DNA of 64,000 nucleotides from Synechococcus sp. WH 7803 (GTDB lineage: Bacteria > Cyanobacteriota > Cyanobacteriia > PCC-6307 > Cyanobiaceae). The notes under the pieces were generated by a model. That model worked only from the letters and a program-made list of their open reading frames with translations, was not told the origin of the DNA and did not search any database. Below, one piece after another: positions 10,831 to 18,335 of this stretch; the stretch's first letter is position 1; each line of letters begins with the position of its first letter. The translations under genes were made by a program, and so were the position numbers. The stretch spans positions 248,001 to 312,000 of the forward strand of contig CT971583.1 of NCBI GenBank assembly GCA_000063505.1. The letters run 5' to 3'.

Positions 10831-12320
10831 AGCGCTGGCTGCCGCTTCTGGTGCTGCTGGTGTGTGCTGCCTTTGCGTTCAGAGCGCTCGGGTTGATCGA
10901 CGCCACGGGCCTCTGGACCGACGAGCTTTACACCACCGGCAAAAGCTTTCAGCCCAGCTACCCCGCCCTGCTCCAGATGCTCAGTCGGGACACCCATCCG
11001 CCCTTTTATTACTCGTTGCTCTGGATCTGGGGGCAGCTGCTGACCCCTTCAGCGGTCACGCTGCGCCTGTTCTCCTGGGTGACGTATCTCGCCGGAGGTT
11101 TGGTGATCACCGCCCAGGCCGGACGTCTGACTTCGGTCCGCCCGCGCCTGGCGATGGCGCTAGCGGCCTTGTTCGCTTTCTGCTCGCCTTACCCCGTGCG
11201 CTTTGCAATCGAAGGCAAGGGCTATGCCCTGTTGGTGTTGCTGGTGGCGTTGGCCTGGTGGTGGCGCCAGCGTCAGCGGCCGCTGCTCTACGGCCTTGCC
11301 GTGGCCCTGGCGGCCTGCACCCATTTCTATGGACTGTTTCTGTTCGCGCTGACGAGCCTCTGGGACGCCAGCAGGCGGCGCTGGCCTCTGGCCGGGGTTG
11401 GGGCTGGGGCGCTTGTGCCCTCGCTGCTCTGGATCGTGGTGGCCTCGGCCTACCTGCTGCGCAGTGGCACGGGGGCCTGGATCGGTACCCCGGATTTCGC
11501 CCTGCTGGAAGACACCCTGGCGAGGGGGTTGGGATTGTGGCCGCTGCCCAAGTTGGTCGTATTGCTGCTCGTTTTGGCGGCGATTCAGCGCTGGGGATGT
11601 CACCCCACCAGCAGAGTCGCAGCGGGCGACTGGCCTGCGGCCGACCGCAGTGGTTTGATCCCTTCGCTCTTGATGGTGCTGGCCGTGGTGGCGGTGTCGT
11701 TCTTTAAGCCCCTGGCCTTCAGCCGTTATTTCGTGGTGCTGCTGCCGGCGTTGATCCCCTGGTTGGCGCTGCGGGCCGCGGCTCTTCCCCTCAATCGGCT
11801 CGGCCAATGGCTTGGAGGCTCGGCCCTGGTTTTGCTGCTGCTGAGCTGGTGGTGGCACAGCTTTGCCGATCTGGATCCTGCCCTGAGCGGGCAGGTGGCA
11901 CGGGAATCCAACCAATTCCAGTTGCTCAGTCGCCAGCTGCAGGCTGAACCGCATCGCTACTCGCGACGGGCCCGTTTGTTCAATCTCAGTGATCGCATGG
12001 AGACGGCGGCCGGGCGGATGGATCCGCCGCCCGTTCCCTGGGGCGATGGCGATGCGCTGCAACGGGCTTTGATCAGCCGTCCAGCACCTTCCCAGCTCTG
12101 GCTGGCCGACAGCGGCAGTGCCCGTGCTTCCCGTCCCCGTCTCAACCGCCTGCAGCAACAGGCAGAAGCTGCCGGTTACCGCTGTGAAGCCGTGGATCTG
12201 GAAGCGCCCTATGCCCAGCTTCGGCGCTGTGCGCCGGTTGGGGTCAGCGGCACCAGCGGCTTGCCGTCGGCCAGTGCCGCTCCAGATCCACGTATGGAAA
12301 CAGCTGCTCCACAGCCCTGA
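10827..12320 (+). CDS. GT-C glycosyltransferase, PMT/ArnT-like membrane protein
   Basis: The 497-residue polytopic protein starts with a membrane helix and then LWTDELYT, an acidic motif in the first extracytoplasmic loop, followed by DTHPPFYYSLLWIW. These two features are characteristic of the dolichyl-phosphate-mannose / ArnT-type GT-C superfamily, which uses polyprenyl-phosphate sugars on the periplasmic face. About ten further hydrophobic segments follow, ending in a soluble C-terminal domain. I chose the ATG at 10827, which makes an ATGA overlap with cca. The frame is open further upstream, but only over cca coding sequence. Its 3' end overlaps the convergent sulfotransferase gene by 77 bases. 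It probably modifies a surface glycan. The sugar is unknown. Confidence 0.8.
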   Translation: MKRWLPLLVLLVCAAFAFRALGLIDATGLWTDELYTTGKSFQPSYPALLQMLSRDTHPPFYYSLLWIWGQLLTPSAVTLRLFSWVTYLAGGLVITAQAGRLTSVRPRLAMALAALFAFCSPYPVRFAIEGKGYALLVLLVALAWWWRQRQRPLLYGLAVALAACTHFYGLFLFALTSLWDASRRRWPLAGVGAGALVPSLLWIVVASAYLLRSGTGAWIGTPDFALLEDTLARGLGLWPLPKLVVLLLVLAAIQRWGCHPTSRVAAGDWPAADRSGLIPSLLMVLAVVAVSFFKPLAFSRYFVVLLPALIPWLALRAAALPLNRLGQWLGGSALVLLLLSWWWHSFADLDPALSGQVARESNQFQLLSRQLQAEPHRYSRRARLFNLSDRMETAAGRMDPPPVPWGDGDALQRALISRPAPSQLWLADSGSARASRPRLNRLQQQAEAAGYRCEAVDLEAPYAQLRRCAPVGVSGTSGLPSASAAPDPRMETAAPQP

Positions 12321-13098
12321 GGTCGTCGGCCAGCAGGCTGCCCATCGCAGCCAGAAGGTCGTCAGGTATCACGTTGCCGGTGGCACTCACGTTCACCCGC
12401 TGGTGCCAGGCCGGTTCGGCGTAGGGAAGGTTCAGGAATCCACAGAGTTCGGCGTAGGACTCGCGTTGGAAGAGGGTTTCGTAGAGGCCGAGATAGCAGT
12501 GCTCGAGCCCGAAACTCTCATTGAGATTGTGCAGCGTGCGGCCGTATCCACTGCGCAGTCCGGGAGCCTTACGCACCCGCCGGCGCAGGGCGGCGATTTC
12601 GCTTGCAGCATCCCGCTGGCCGAGTTTGCGCTGCTTCATGCGTTGGCTGGAGATCAGCCGTTCGATCGGATCCCGCATCAGGAACACGGGCTTCACCGCA
12701 ATGCCCCGTTGCTGGAAGCTGGCCTGAATGCTCTGGAGGGTGTCAGCCGAGAGGGCGGCATACGACGGCGTGATGTCGCCGGTGAGCCTGGCCTTGCCGC
12801 CGTTGCGGCGCAGCAACCAGGCGAAATAGTCGTAGTAAAGGCCCGGCTGGCGGATGAACAGCTGACGCATCCAGCTGCGCGGCTGGATCCAGCTGCGCGG
12901 CCGGCTCAGGGACATCTCAATGCGCCGGAATCGGGCCAGAGCCGGCAGGGTGCGGGCATCGTGCACGTGGTATTCCTTCAACACGCCGAAGTCGGTATCG
13001 CCCCTGGCCTGCAGCTGCTGATGCAGCCATGAGGTGCCGGCTTTCTGGGCGCCGACGCCCAGCAGGAAGTGGCCGAGGACTGGGGATGATTCAGTCAT
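12244..13098 (-). CDS. Sulfotransferase domain protein
   Basis: The 284-residue protein has the PAPS 5'-phosphosulfate loop GAQKAGTSWL near residues 16-25 and the 3'-phosphate segment FLMRDPIERLISSQ around residues 136-149. It also has HVHDARTLP and GDITPSYAAL, which are typical of bacterial heparan-type or Stf-like sulfotransferases. It should transfer sulfate from PAPS to a carbohydrate hydroxyl. It is the second sulfotransferase in the glycan block and is only distantly similar to the one at 2821-3687. It overlaps kdsC by 8 bases at its start, so it is probably in the kdsD-kdsC transcription unit. A short in-frame duplication (period 18 bases) lies near residues 66-77. Confidence 0.82.
   Translation of the reverse strand: MTESSPVLGHFLLGVGAQKAGTSWLHQQLQARGDTDFGVLKEYHVHDARTLPALARFRRIEMSLSRPRSWIQPRSWMRQLFIRQPGLYYDYFAWLLRRNGGKARLTGDITPSYAALSADTLQSIQASFQQRGIAVKPVFLMRDPIERLISSQRMKQRKLGQRDAASEIAALRRRVRKAPGLRSGYGRTLHNLNESFGLEHCYLGLYETLFQRESYAELCGFLNLPYAEPAWHQRVNVSATGNVIPDDLLAAMGSLLADDLRAVEQLFPYVDLERHWPTASRWCR
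12869..12901. repeat. Short direct repeat, period 18 bases, inside sulfotransferase gene
   Basis: The 15-base string ATCCAGCTGCGCGGC occurs at 12869-12883 and again at 12887-12901. In the sulfotransferase frame (minus strand) this encodes a duplicated PRSW(I/M) hexapeptide. It looks like a recent in-frame slippage duplication that keeps the reading frame. Confidence 0.8.
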
Positions 13099-13654
13099 TG
13101 CGGTCTCGCCATCCCTGGCGGCGCAGGATCTCCCAGTTACCTCGCGCCTGCAGGATGCGCTCGGCCAGTTCCCTCACCGCGCCGTGCCCGCCACGGTTCT
13201 GCAGCACGGCATCGGCCTGATGCCGCAAAGGGCGGCAGGCGTCGCTTGGGGCCAGCAGCAGCCCCACGTGCCCCTTGACGGCCAGGTCGTTGAGGTCATC
13301 GCCGAGAAAGGCCGTTTGCCGGGGCGCGATGCCCAGCTCCTGCTGGAGTGCGGCCAGGGCGGGTGGCTTGTCCTTGATCCCCACCAGGCAGTGCCTGATG
13401 CCCAGTTGGCGGGCCCGCACTTCCGTGGCACCTCCCTGGCCGCCGCTGAGAAAAGCCAGCTGCAGGCCGGCCTGTTGCAGCAAACGGATGCCAAGGCCAT
13501 CACGCACATCGAAGCGTTTCTGCAGCTGCCCGTCGGCACTGAACCAGAGGCCGCCATCGGTGAGCACTCCATCCACATCCAGCACCAACAGCTGGATGTC
13601 GGCCAGTTGTTGGCGCCGTTTGCGCCACCGCCATTCGCGCTGCAGGTGTCGCAT
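13091..13654 (-). CDS. kdsC: 3-deoxy-manno-octulosonate-8-phosphatase (HAD family)
   Basis: KdsC removes phosphate from KDO 8-phosphate to give KDO. The 187-residue size matches the C0-type HAD phosphatases without a cap domain. The nucleophile motif LVLDVDGVLTDGG is near residues 23-35. It is followed by RFDVRDGLGIRLL, the motif II region LAFLSGG, a lysine in VGIKDKP, and motif III GDDLNDLAVKG. These residues are also shared with N-acylneuraminate-type phosphatases, but the neighbourhood (kdsD upstream, kdsA and kdsB nearby) supports KDO. It sits one base after the stop of the kdsD-like gene and overlaps the downstream sulfotransferase start by 8 bases. Confidence 0.9.
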   Translation of the reverse strand: MRHLQREWRWRKRRQQLADIQLLVLDVDGVLTDGGLWFSADGQLQKRFDVRDGLGIRLLQQAGLQLAFLSGGQGGATEVRARQLGIRHCLVGIKDKPPALAALQQELGIAPRQTAFLGDDLNDLAVKGHVGLLLAPSDACRPLRHQADAVLQNRGGHGAVRELAERILQARGNWEILRRQGWRDRND

Positions 13655-14697
13655 CAGGCCAATCCGGCCTGAACGAGATCGTGCAGACGCAACAGGCCGA
13701 GCAGCCCATCCTTCTCGTCCACCACTGGCAGTACGGAGATCGGCTTGCGTCGGTTGTGCTCCATGCGCTGGATCGCTTCCACCGCCAGAAGGTCGGCCGA
13801 CACGGTGATCGGGTCTGCTGTCATCAGTTCACCAGCGGTGAGCGTCGGCCAGCGTTCCGGACCGTGATCACGCAGGGCTCGGCGCAGATCGCCGTCGGTG
13901 ATCAGTCCCTGCAGGCGACCCGGTTGGCTGGAATCTTCCACCCAGCCACTGCCGATTGCCCCTTGGGTGAGGCCGCTGATCACCTCGGCCAGCGGTGTGG
14001 CAGGAGTGATCGATGGCAGTTGGGCAACAGGAACCATCAGGTCGGCCACGGTCATCGTGAGCTGCTTGCCGAGGGCACCAGCTGGGTGGTTCAAGGCAAA
14101 GTCTGCCTGCGAGATGCCGCGCCGTTCCATCCACACCGCGGCCAGGGCATCGCCGATGGCCATGGCCACGGCGGTGCTGGCCGTGGGGGCGAGGTTCAGG
14201 GGGCAGACCTCCCGATCCACGGAGGCGTCGAGGGCCACATCGCTGCCGCGGGCGAGGGAGGAATCGGCGCGTCCCACCAATGCGATCCGGGCTGTGCCAC
14301 GCCGTTTGAGGTGGGGCAGCAGATCGAGCAGCTCGGCGGTTTCGCCACTGTTGGACAGCAGCAGGCAGACATCGTCGGCCGCCACCACCCCGAGATCGCC
14401 GTGCAGGGCATCGAGGGGGTTGAGGTAGAGGGCCATCAGGCCGATGGAGGAGAAGGTGGCGGCGATCTTGCGGGCCACGATGCCGCTTTTGCCCACGCCC
14501 GTGATCACCAATTTGGCCTTGCGGTCTGCACAGCGCTCCAGCAGGGTCAACGCTCCCTCCACTTGGTCCGCATGGAGCCGTGCCGCTGCCGCCGCGATGG
14601 CGGCAGCCTCCTCTTGCAGGCAGCGGGTGAGTGCGGACACGATCGCAGGATCAAGTTGGTCGGCATTCTCGGCCACGACAGGAATGCTGTGGTTCAT
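13654..14697 (-). CDS. kdsD: Arabinose-5-phosphate isomerase (SIS domain plus two CBS domains)
   Basis: This enzyme interconverts ribulose 5-phosphate and arabinose 5-phosphate, the first step to KDO. The protein has an N-terminal SIS domain with GVGKSGIVARKIAATFSSIG and LNPLDALHGDLG. A long C-terminal region follows with two CBS repeats (TAGELMTADPITVSADLLAVEAI is in the second) ending at LLRLHDLVQAG. This is the KdsD/KpsF/GutQ layout. I prefer the ATG at 14697 (347 residues); a GTG at 14718 would add 7 residues and almost abut the divergent ligase gene. It is upstream of kdsC with one base shared. Capsule-type KpsF and LPS-type KdsD cannot be separated by sequence reading. Confidence 0.92.
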   Translation of the reverse strand: MNHSIPVVAENADQLDPAIVSALTRCLQEEAAAIAAAAARLHADQVEGALTLLERCADRKAKLVITGVGKSGIVARKIAATFSSIGLMALYLNPLDALHGDLGVVAADDVCLLLSNSGETAELLDLLPHLKRRGTARIALVGRADSSLARGSDVALDASVDREVCPLNLAPTASTAVAMAIGDALAAVWMERRGISQADFALNHPAGALGKQLTMTVADLMVPVAQLPSITPATPLAEVISGLTQGAIGSGWVEDSSQPGRLQGLITDGDLRRALRDHGPERWPTLTAGELMTADPITVSADLLAVEAIQRMEHNRRKPISVLPVVDEKDGLLGLLRLHDLVQAGLA

Positions 14698-14732
14698 CTC
14701 TGGCAGGCTTGGAAGCACAAGAGCGATAACGA

Positions 14733-15947
14733 TTGACAGGATTGCCCCAACGCCTGGCCTCCCCTTGGCTGGATCTGTTGCTGCCGCTTTCCCTCCTCGG
14801 GCTGGCGTGGCAGCGCAGCGGTGATCCAGCGGGGATGATCTGGATCCTGGCGCTCTGGTGCGGCTTCAAGCTGCTGGGGAACGTGCCGGGGCAACCGGCC
14901 TATGCCGTACTGCTCGGTGTTCTGGCGGTGAGCGTGGGCGCTGTGATTCATCCGGTGAGCGTGGCGGCGCCCACCGATCTCATCCTCGTGTTGCTGGCGT
15001 TCGCCGCAGGCCTGCGCCAGTCACCGGCGCAATGGCCCCTGGCTCTCTGGATGGTGCTGGGCACCGTTGTGGTGTCGCTTCCGTTTGTGGAATTCGATCG
15101 ACTGAACGGCAATCTTGATGTCATTCCCTGGTCTGTTCTGCGTGATCGTCTGCCGCAGGAAGCCCTTCGCATCCAGAAAATCACCATCAACCGCAGCGGA
15201 TACCTGTATGGCCTGCTGGCCCTCGTGGGTTACGGGCTGTCCCGCTGGGAGATGCGGGTCTGGTGGTCCCGTGGGGCGGCGCTGATCGCTGCGCTCAGCT
15301 TTGTGTTGGCCTTTGGCACGGGCTCGCGGGCTGCGCTGCTCTTTCCGATTCTCGCTGTGGTCGGGGCTGAACTGTGTTGGCAGCGTCGCCAGTGGGTGGC
15401 TCGCCATGGCCGGGCCCTGGCGGCTGCCGTTCTCAGCCTGAGCCTGGTGTTCAACCTGCTGCTGTATGCCCCCTCCAGCCCGTTGGCGAACCTGAATCCC
15501 AGCGATGCCGGGCGTGCCCGCGTGGCTCAGTGCTTCGTGCTGCGCTCCCTGCGCTCGGGCCCTGATCTGTTCACCGGCCAGGGGTATGACCGGGTGTCGG
15601 AGTATTGCGCCAGCAAGGTGTTTCTTCCCGGGTACACCACGGGGATTCCCCACGCGCACAATGTGTTTCTGCAGGTGCTCGCTGATCACGGGCTTGTGAG
15701 CCTGGTGCTGCTGCTGATCGCCTTGGGGTTCACGTTTCAACGCCTGTTTCAGGGATTGGCCGGGGATCAGGGGCCGCTGTGCAGGCTCGCTCTGGCCTGT
15801 GCTGTGTTCATCCTGATGTCGTCTCTGGTGGAGTCCACCCTGTTGAAAACCTCCTTGCAGCAGGTGATCACCGGTTACCTCCTGGCTCTGGCCTGGATGC
15901 CGGGTGTGGCACGTCCCAAAGACAATGCCCGTACCATCGCCCCATGA
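14733..15947 (+). CDS. O-antigen ligase / Wzy-like polymerase family membrane protein
   Basis: The roughly 404-residue polytopic protein has about ten to twelve hydrophobic segments. It carries the O-antigen ligase family features: GTGSRAALL in the middle, and a large loop ending in GIPHAHNVFLQVLADHGLVSLVLL, where the conserved histidine-asparagine pair precedes a helix. Family members join polysaccharide to lipid A core (WaaL) or polymerise repeat units (Wzy) at the periplasmic face. Translation appears to begin at a TTG (14733 or 14742); no ATG is available before residue 35. The stop overlaps the pcrA start by 4 bases. It is divergent from kdsD with 35 bases between, so promoters must overlap coding DNA. 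Ligase and polymerase cannot be told apart here. Confidence 0.78.
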   Translation: MTGLPQRLASPWLDLLLPLSLLGLAWQRSGDPAGMIWILALWCGFKLLGNVPGQPAYAVLLGVLAVSVGAVIHPVSVAAPTDLILVLLAFAAGLRQSPAQWPLALWMVLGTVVVSLPFVEFDRLNGNLDVIPWSVLRDRLPQEALRIQKITINRSGYLYGLLALVGYGLSRWEMRVWWSRGAALIAALSFVLAFGTGSRAALLFPILAVVGAELCWQRRQWVARHGRALAAAVLSLSLVFNLLLYAPSSPLANLNPSDAGRARVAQCFVLRSLRSGPDLFTGQGYDRVSEYCASKVFLPGYTTGIPHAHNVFLQVLADHGLVSLVLLLIALGFTFQRLFQGLAGDQGPLCRLALACAVFILMSSLVESTLLKTSLQQVITGYLLALAWMPGVARPKDNARTIAP

Positions 15948-18331
15948 GCTTTCTTGCCGGACTCAACGACGCCCAGCGCCGGGCGGTGGATCACCATGAG
16001 GGTCCTTTGCTGGTGGTGGCCGGTGCCGGCAGTGGCAAGACCCGGGCACTCACGCACAGGATTGCCCATCTGATTGGTGAGCATGGTGCCGATCCCGCCC
16101 AGATCCTGGCGGTGACCTTCACCAACAAGGCCGCACGGGAGATGAAGGAGCGTTTGGAGCTCCTCTTGGCCCAGCGTCTGGCGCAGAGCCAGTACGGCCA
16201 ACCTTGGAGCACCCTGCCGCCGGTGGAGCAACGTCAGCTGCGTTCACGGATTTACCGGGAGGTCACCAAGGAGTTGTGGATCGGCACGTTCCACGCCCTC
16301 TTCGCGCGGATGCTGCGTTACGACATCGATAAGTTCAAAGACAGCGAGGGTCTGACCTGGACCAAGCAGTTCTCCATCTACGACGAGGCCGATGCCCAGA
16401 GCCTGGTGAAGGAGATCGTGACCCAGGAGCTTCAGCTTGACCCCAAGCGCTTCGAACCCAAAAAAACCCGTTGGGCGATTAGCAACGCCAAGAATCAGGG
16501 GTGGCTGCCCGATCAACTCGAGGCCAATGCCGAGGGTCAGCGGGGCAAGCTCACCGCCGATGTGTACCGGCGCTACCGCAAGGCCCTGGCGGCGAACAAT
16601 GCCCTTGATTTCGATGATCTGCTGTTGCTGCCCGTGCAGCTTCTGCAGCAGAACGAACAGGTGCGCAGTTACTGGCACCGACGCTTCGCCCACGTGTTGG
16701 TGGATGAATACCAAGACACCAACCGCACCCAGTACGAGCTGATCAAGCTGCTGGTGACCGATGGCAAGGATCCCCAGGTTTACAACAACTGGGCTGGACG
16801 TTCGGTGTTTGTGGTGGGCGATGCCGATCAGAGCATCTACAGCTTCCGGGCGGCGGACTTCACGATCCTGATGGGCTTTCAGGACGACTTTGGTGATCAG
16901 CAGTCCGACGAGGCCACCCGCACCATGGTGAAGCTTGAGGAGAACTATCGCTCCACAGCCACCATCCTCGAGGCCGCCAATGCCTTGATCGCCAACAACA
17001 GCGAGCGCATCGACAAGGTGCTGCGTCCAACCCGCGGCGAGGGGGAGCTGATTTCGCTCACCCGCTGTGACGATGAGATCGCTGAGGCCGAAGCCGTGGT
17101 GCATCGACTGCGGATGATGGAGGCGGCCAACCCCGAACTCACCTGGGGGGACATGGCTTGCCTTTATCGCACCAATGCCCAGTCGCGTGCGCTGGAGGAA
17201 TCCCTGGTGCGCTGGCGGATCCCTTACGTGGTGGTAGGTGGTCTGCGCTTCTACGACCGTCGTGAAATCAAGGACGTGCTCGGCTACCTGCGCCTGCTGA
17301 TCAACCCGGCCGACACCGTGAGTCTGTTGCGGGTGATCAATGTGCCCAAACGGGGGATCGGCAAAACCACGATTCAGCGGCTCACCGATGCGGCCAATCA
17401 ACTGGGCATTCCCCTCTGGGATGTGGTGAGTGATCCCGAAGCGGTGCGCTCCCTCGGTGGTCGCTCCGCCAAGGGATTGCTGCAGTTCTGTGAACTGATC
17501 AACGGCTTGCGTGAACAGCTTCACAACACGACTCCCTCCGACCTGATTCAGCAGGTGATGGAGCGCAGCGGCTACGTGAGCGAACTGATCACTGAAGGCA
17601 CCGATGAGGCGGAGGAACGCCGGCGCAACCTGCAGGAGTTGGTGAACGCAGGACTGCAGTACCAGGAGGAGAACGACGAGGGGGATCTCGAGGGTTTTCT
17701 GGCCTCCGCAGCTCTGGCCAGCGATGCGGACAGCAAGGACACCGCCGCTGATCGCGTCACCCTGATGACCCTGCACAGCAGCAAGGGGCTGGAATTTCCT
17801 GTGGTGTGCCTGGTGGGCCTGGAGCAGGGGCTGTTCCCCAGTTATCGCTCCCTCGACGATCCCGCTTCGCTGGAGGAAGAGCGGCGACTCTGTTATGTGG
17901 GCATCACCCGGGCCAAAGAGCGTCTGTTCCTCTCCCATGCCAGCGAGCGGCGCCTCTGGGGCGGCATGCGCGAACCGGCGGTGCCGAGCGTGTTTCTCTC
18001 TGAGTTGCCGGAAGCGTTGGTGCAGGGGGAGATTCCCCGCTCAGGCGGAGCAGCGATCCGTCGGGAACAACGGTTAGACCGCCTTACCCGAGTGGATCGA
18101 GACCAACCCAGCAGCGCCCCTGCCAACGCGGTGCGCCGTCGTCAGGCCGGCCCGGCTCCAGGCAAGCGTTGGAGCGTGGGTGACCGGGTGCTGCACAGCA
18201 GCTTCGGGGAAGGCGAGGTCACGCACACCTTCGGCAGTGGCGAAAAGGTGTCGATCGCGGTGAAGTTCGCCGGCATGGGCCCCAAAATCCTCGATCCACG
18301 CCTGGCACCGATCGAGCCCATCGATCGCTGA
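15944..18331 (+). CDS. pcrA: ATP-dependent DNA helicase, UvrD/PcrA type
   Basis: The 795-residue superfamily 1A helicase unwinds DNA 3'-5' in repair and replication restart. The order of motifs is complete: AGAGSGKTRALTHRIAHL (Walker A), FTNKAAREMKER (Ia), WIGTFHALFARMLR, LVDEYQDTN (II), VGDADQSIYSFRAAD (III), EENYRST (IV), VTLMTLHSSKGLEFPVV (V) and YVGITRAKERL (VI). A C-terminal Tudor-like domain (WSVGDRVLHSSFGEGEV) matches the RNA-polymerase-interacting tail of PcrA. I chose the ATG at 15944 because it directly precedes the conserved FLAGLNDAQRRAV and gives an ATGA overlap with the upstream ligase gene. The frame is open upstream only over that gene. Confidence 0.96.
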   Translation: MSFLAGLNDAQRRAVDHHEGPLLVVAGAGSGKTRALTHRIAHLIGEHGADPAQILAVTFTNKAAREMKERLELLLAQRLAQSQYGQPWSTLPPVEQRQLRSRIYREVTKELWIGTFHALFARMLRYDIDKFKDSEGLTWTKQFSIYDEADAQSLVKEIVTQELQLDPKRFEPKKTRWAISNAKNQGWLPDQLEANAEGQRGKLTADVYRRYRKALAANNALDFDDLLLLPVQLLQQNEQVRSYWHRRFAHVLVDEYQDTNRTQYELIKLLVTDGKDPQVYNNWAGRSVFVVGDADQSIYSFRAADFTILMGFQDDFGDQQSDEATRTMVKLEENYRSTATILEAANALIANNSERIDKVLRPTRGEGELISLTRCDDEIAEAEAVVHRLRMMEAANPELTWGDMACLYRTNAQSRALEESLVRWRIPYVVVGGLRFYDRREIKDVLGYLRLLINPADTVSLLRVINVPKRGIGKTTIQRLTDAANQLGIPLWDVVSDPEAVRSLGGRSAKGLLQFCELINGLREQLHNTTPSDLIQQVMERSGYVSELITEGTDEAEERRRNLQELVNAGLQYQEENDEGDLEGFLASAALASDADSKDTAADRVTLMTLHSSKGLEFPVVCLVGLEQGLFPSYRSLDDPASLEEERRLCYVGITRAKERLFLSHASERRLWGGMREPAVPSVFLSELPEALVQGEIPRSGGAAIRREQRLDRLTRVDRDQPSSAPANAVRRRQAGPAPGKRWSVGDRVLHSSFGEGEVTHTFGSGEKVSIAVKFAGMGPKILDPRLAPIEPIDR

Positions 18332-18335
18332 TCCG

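Noticed and set aside
16244-17938. Long open frame on the minus strand opposite pcrA
   Set aside because: It lies wholly within the strongly conserved pcrA coding sequence and shows no family similarity.
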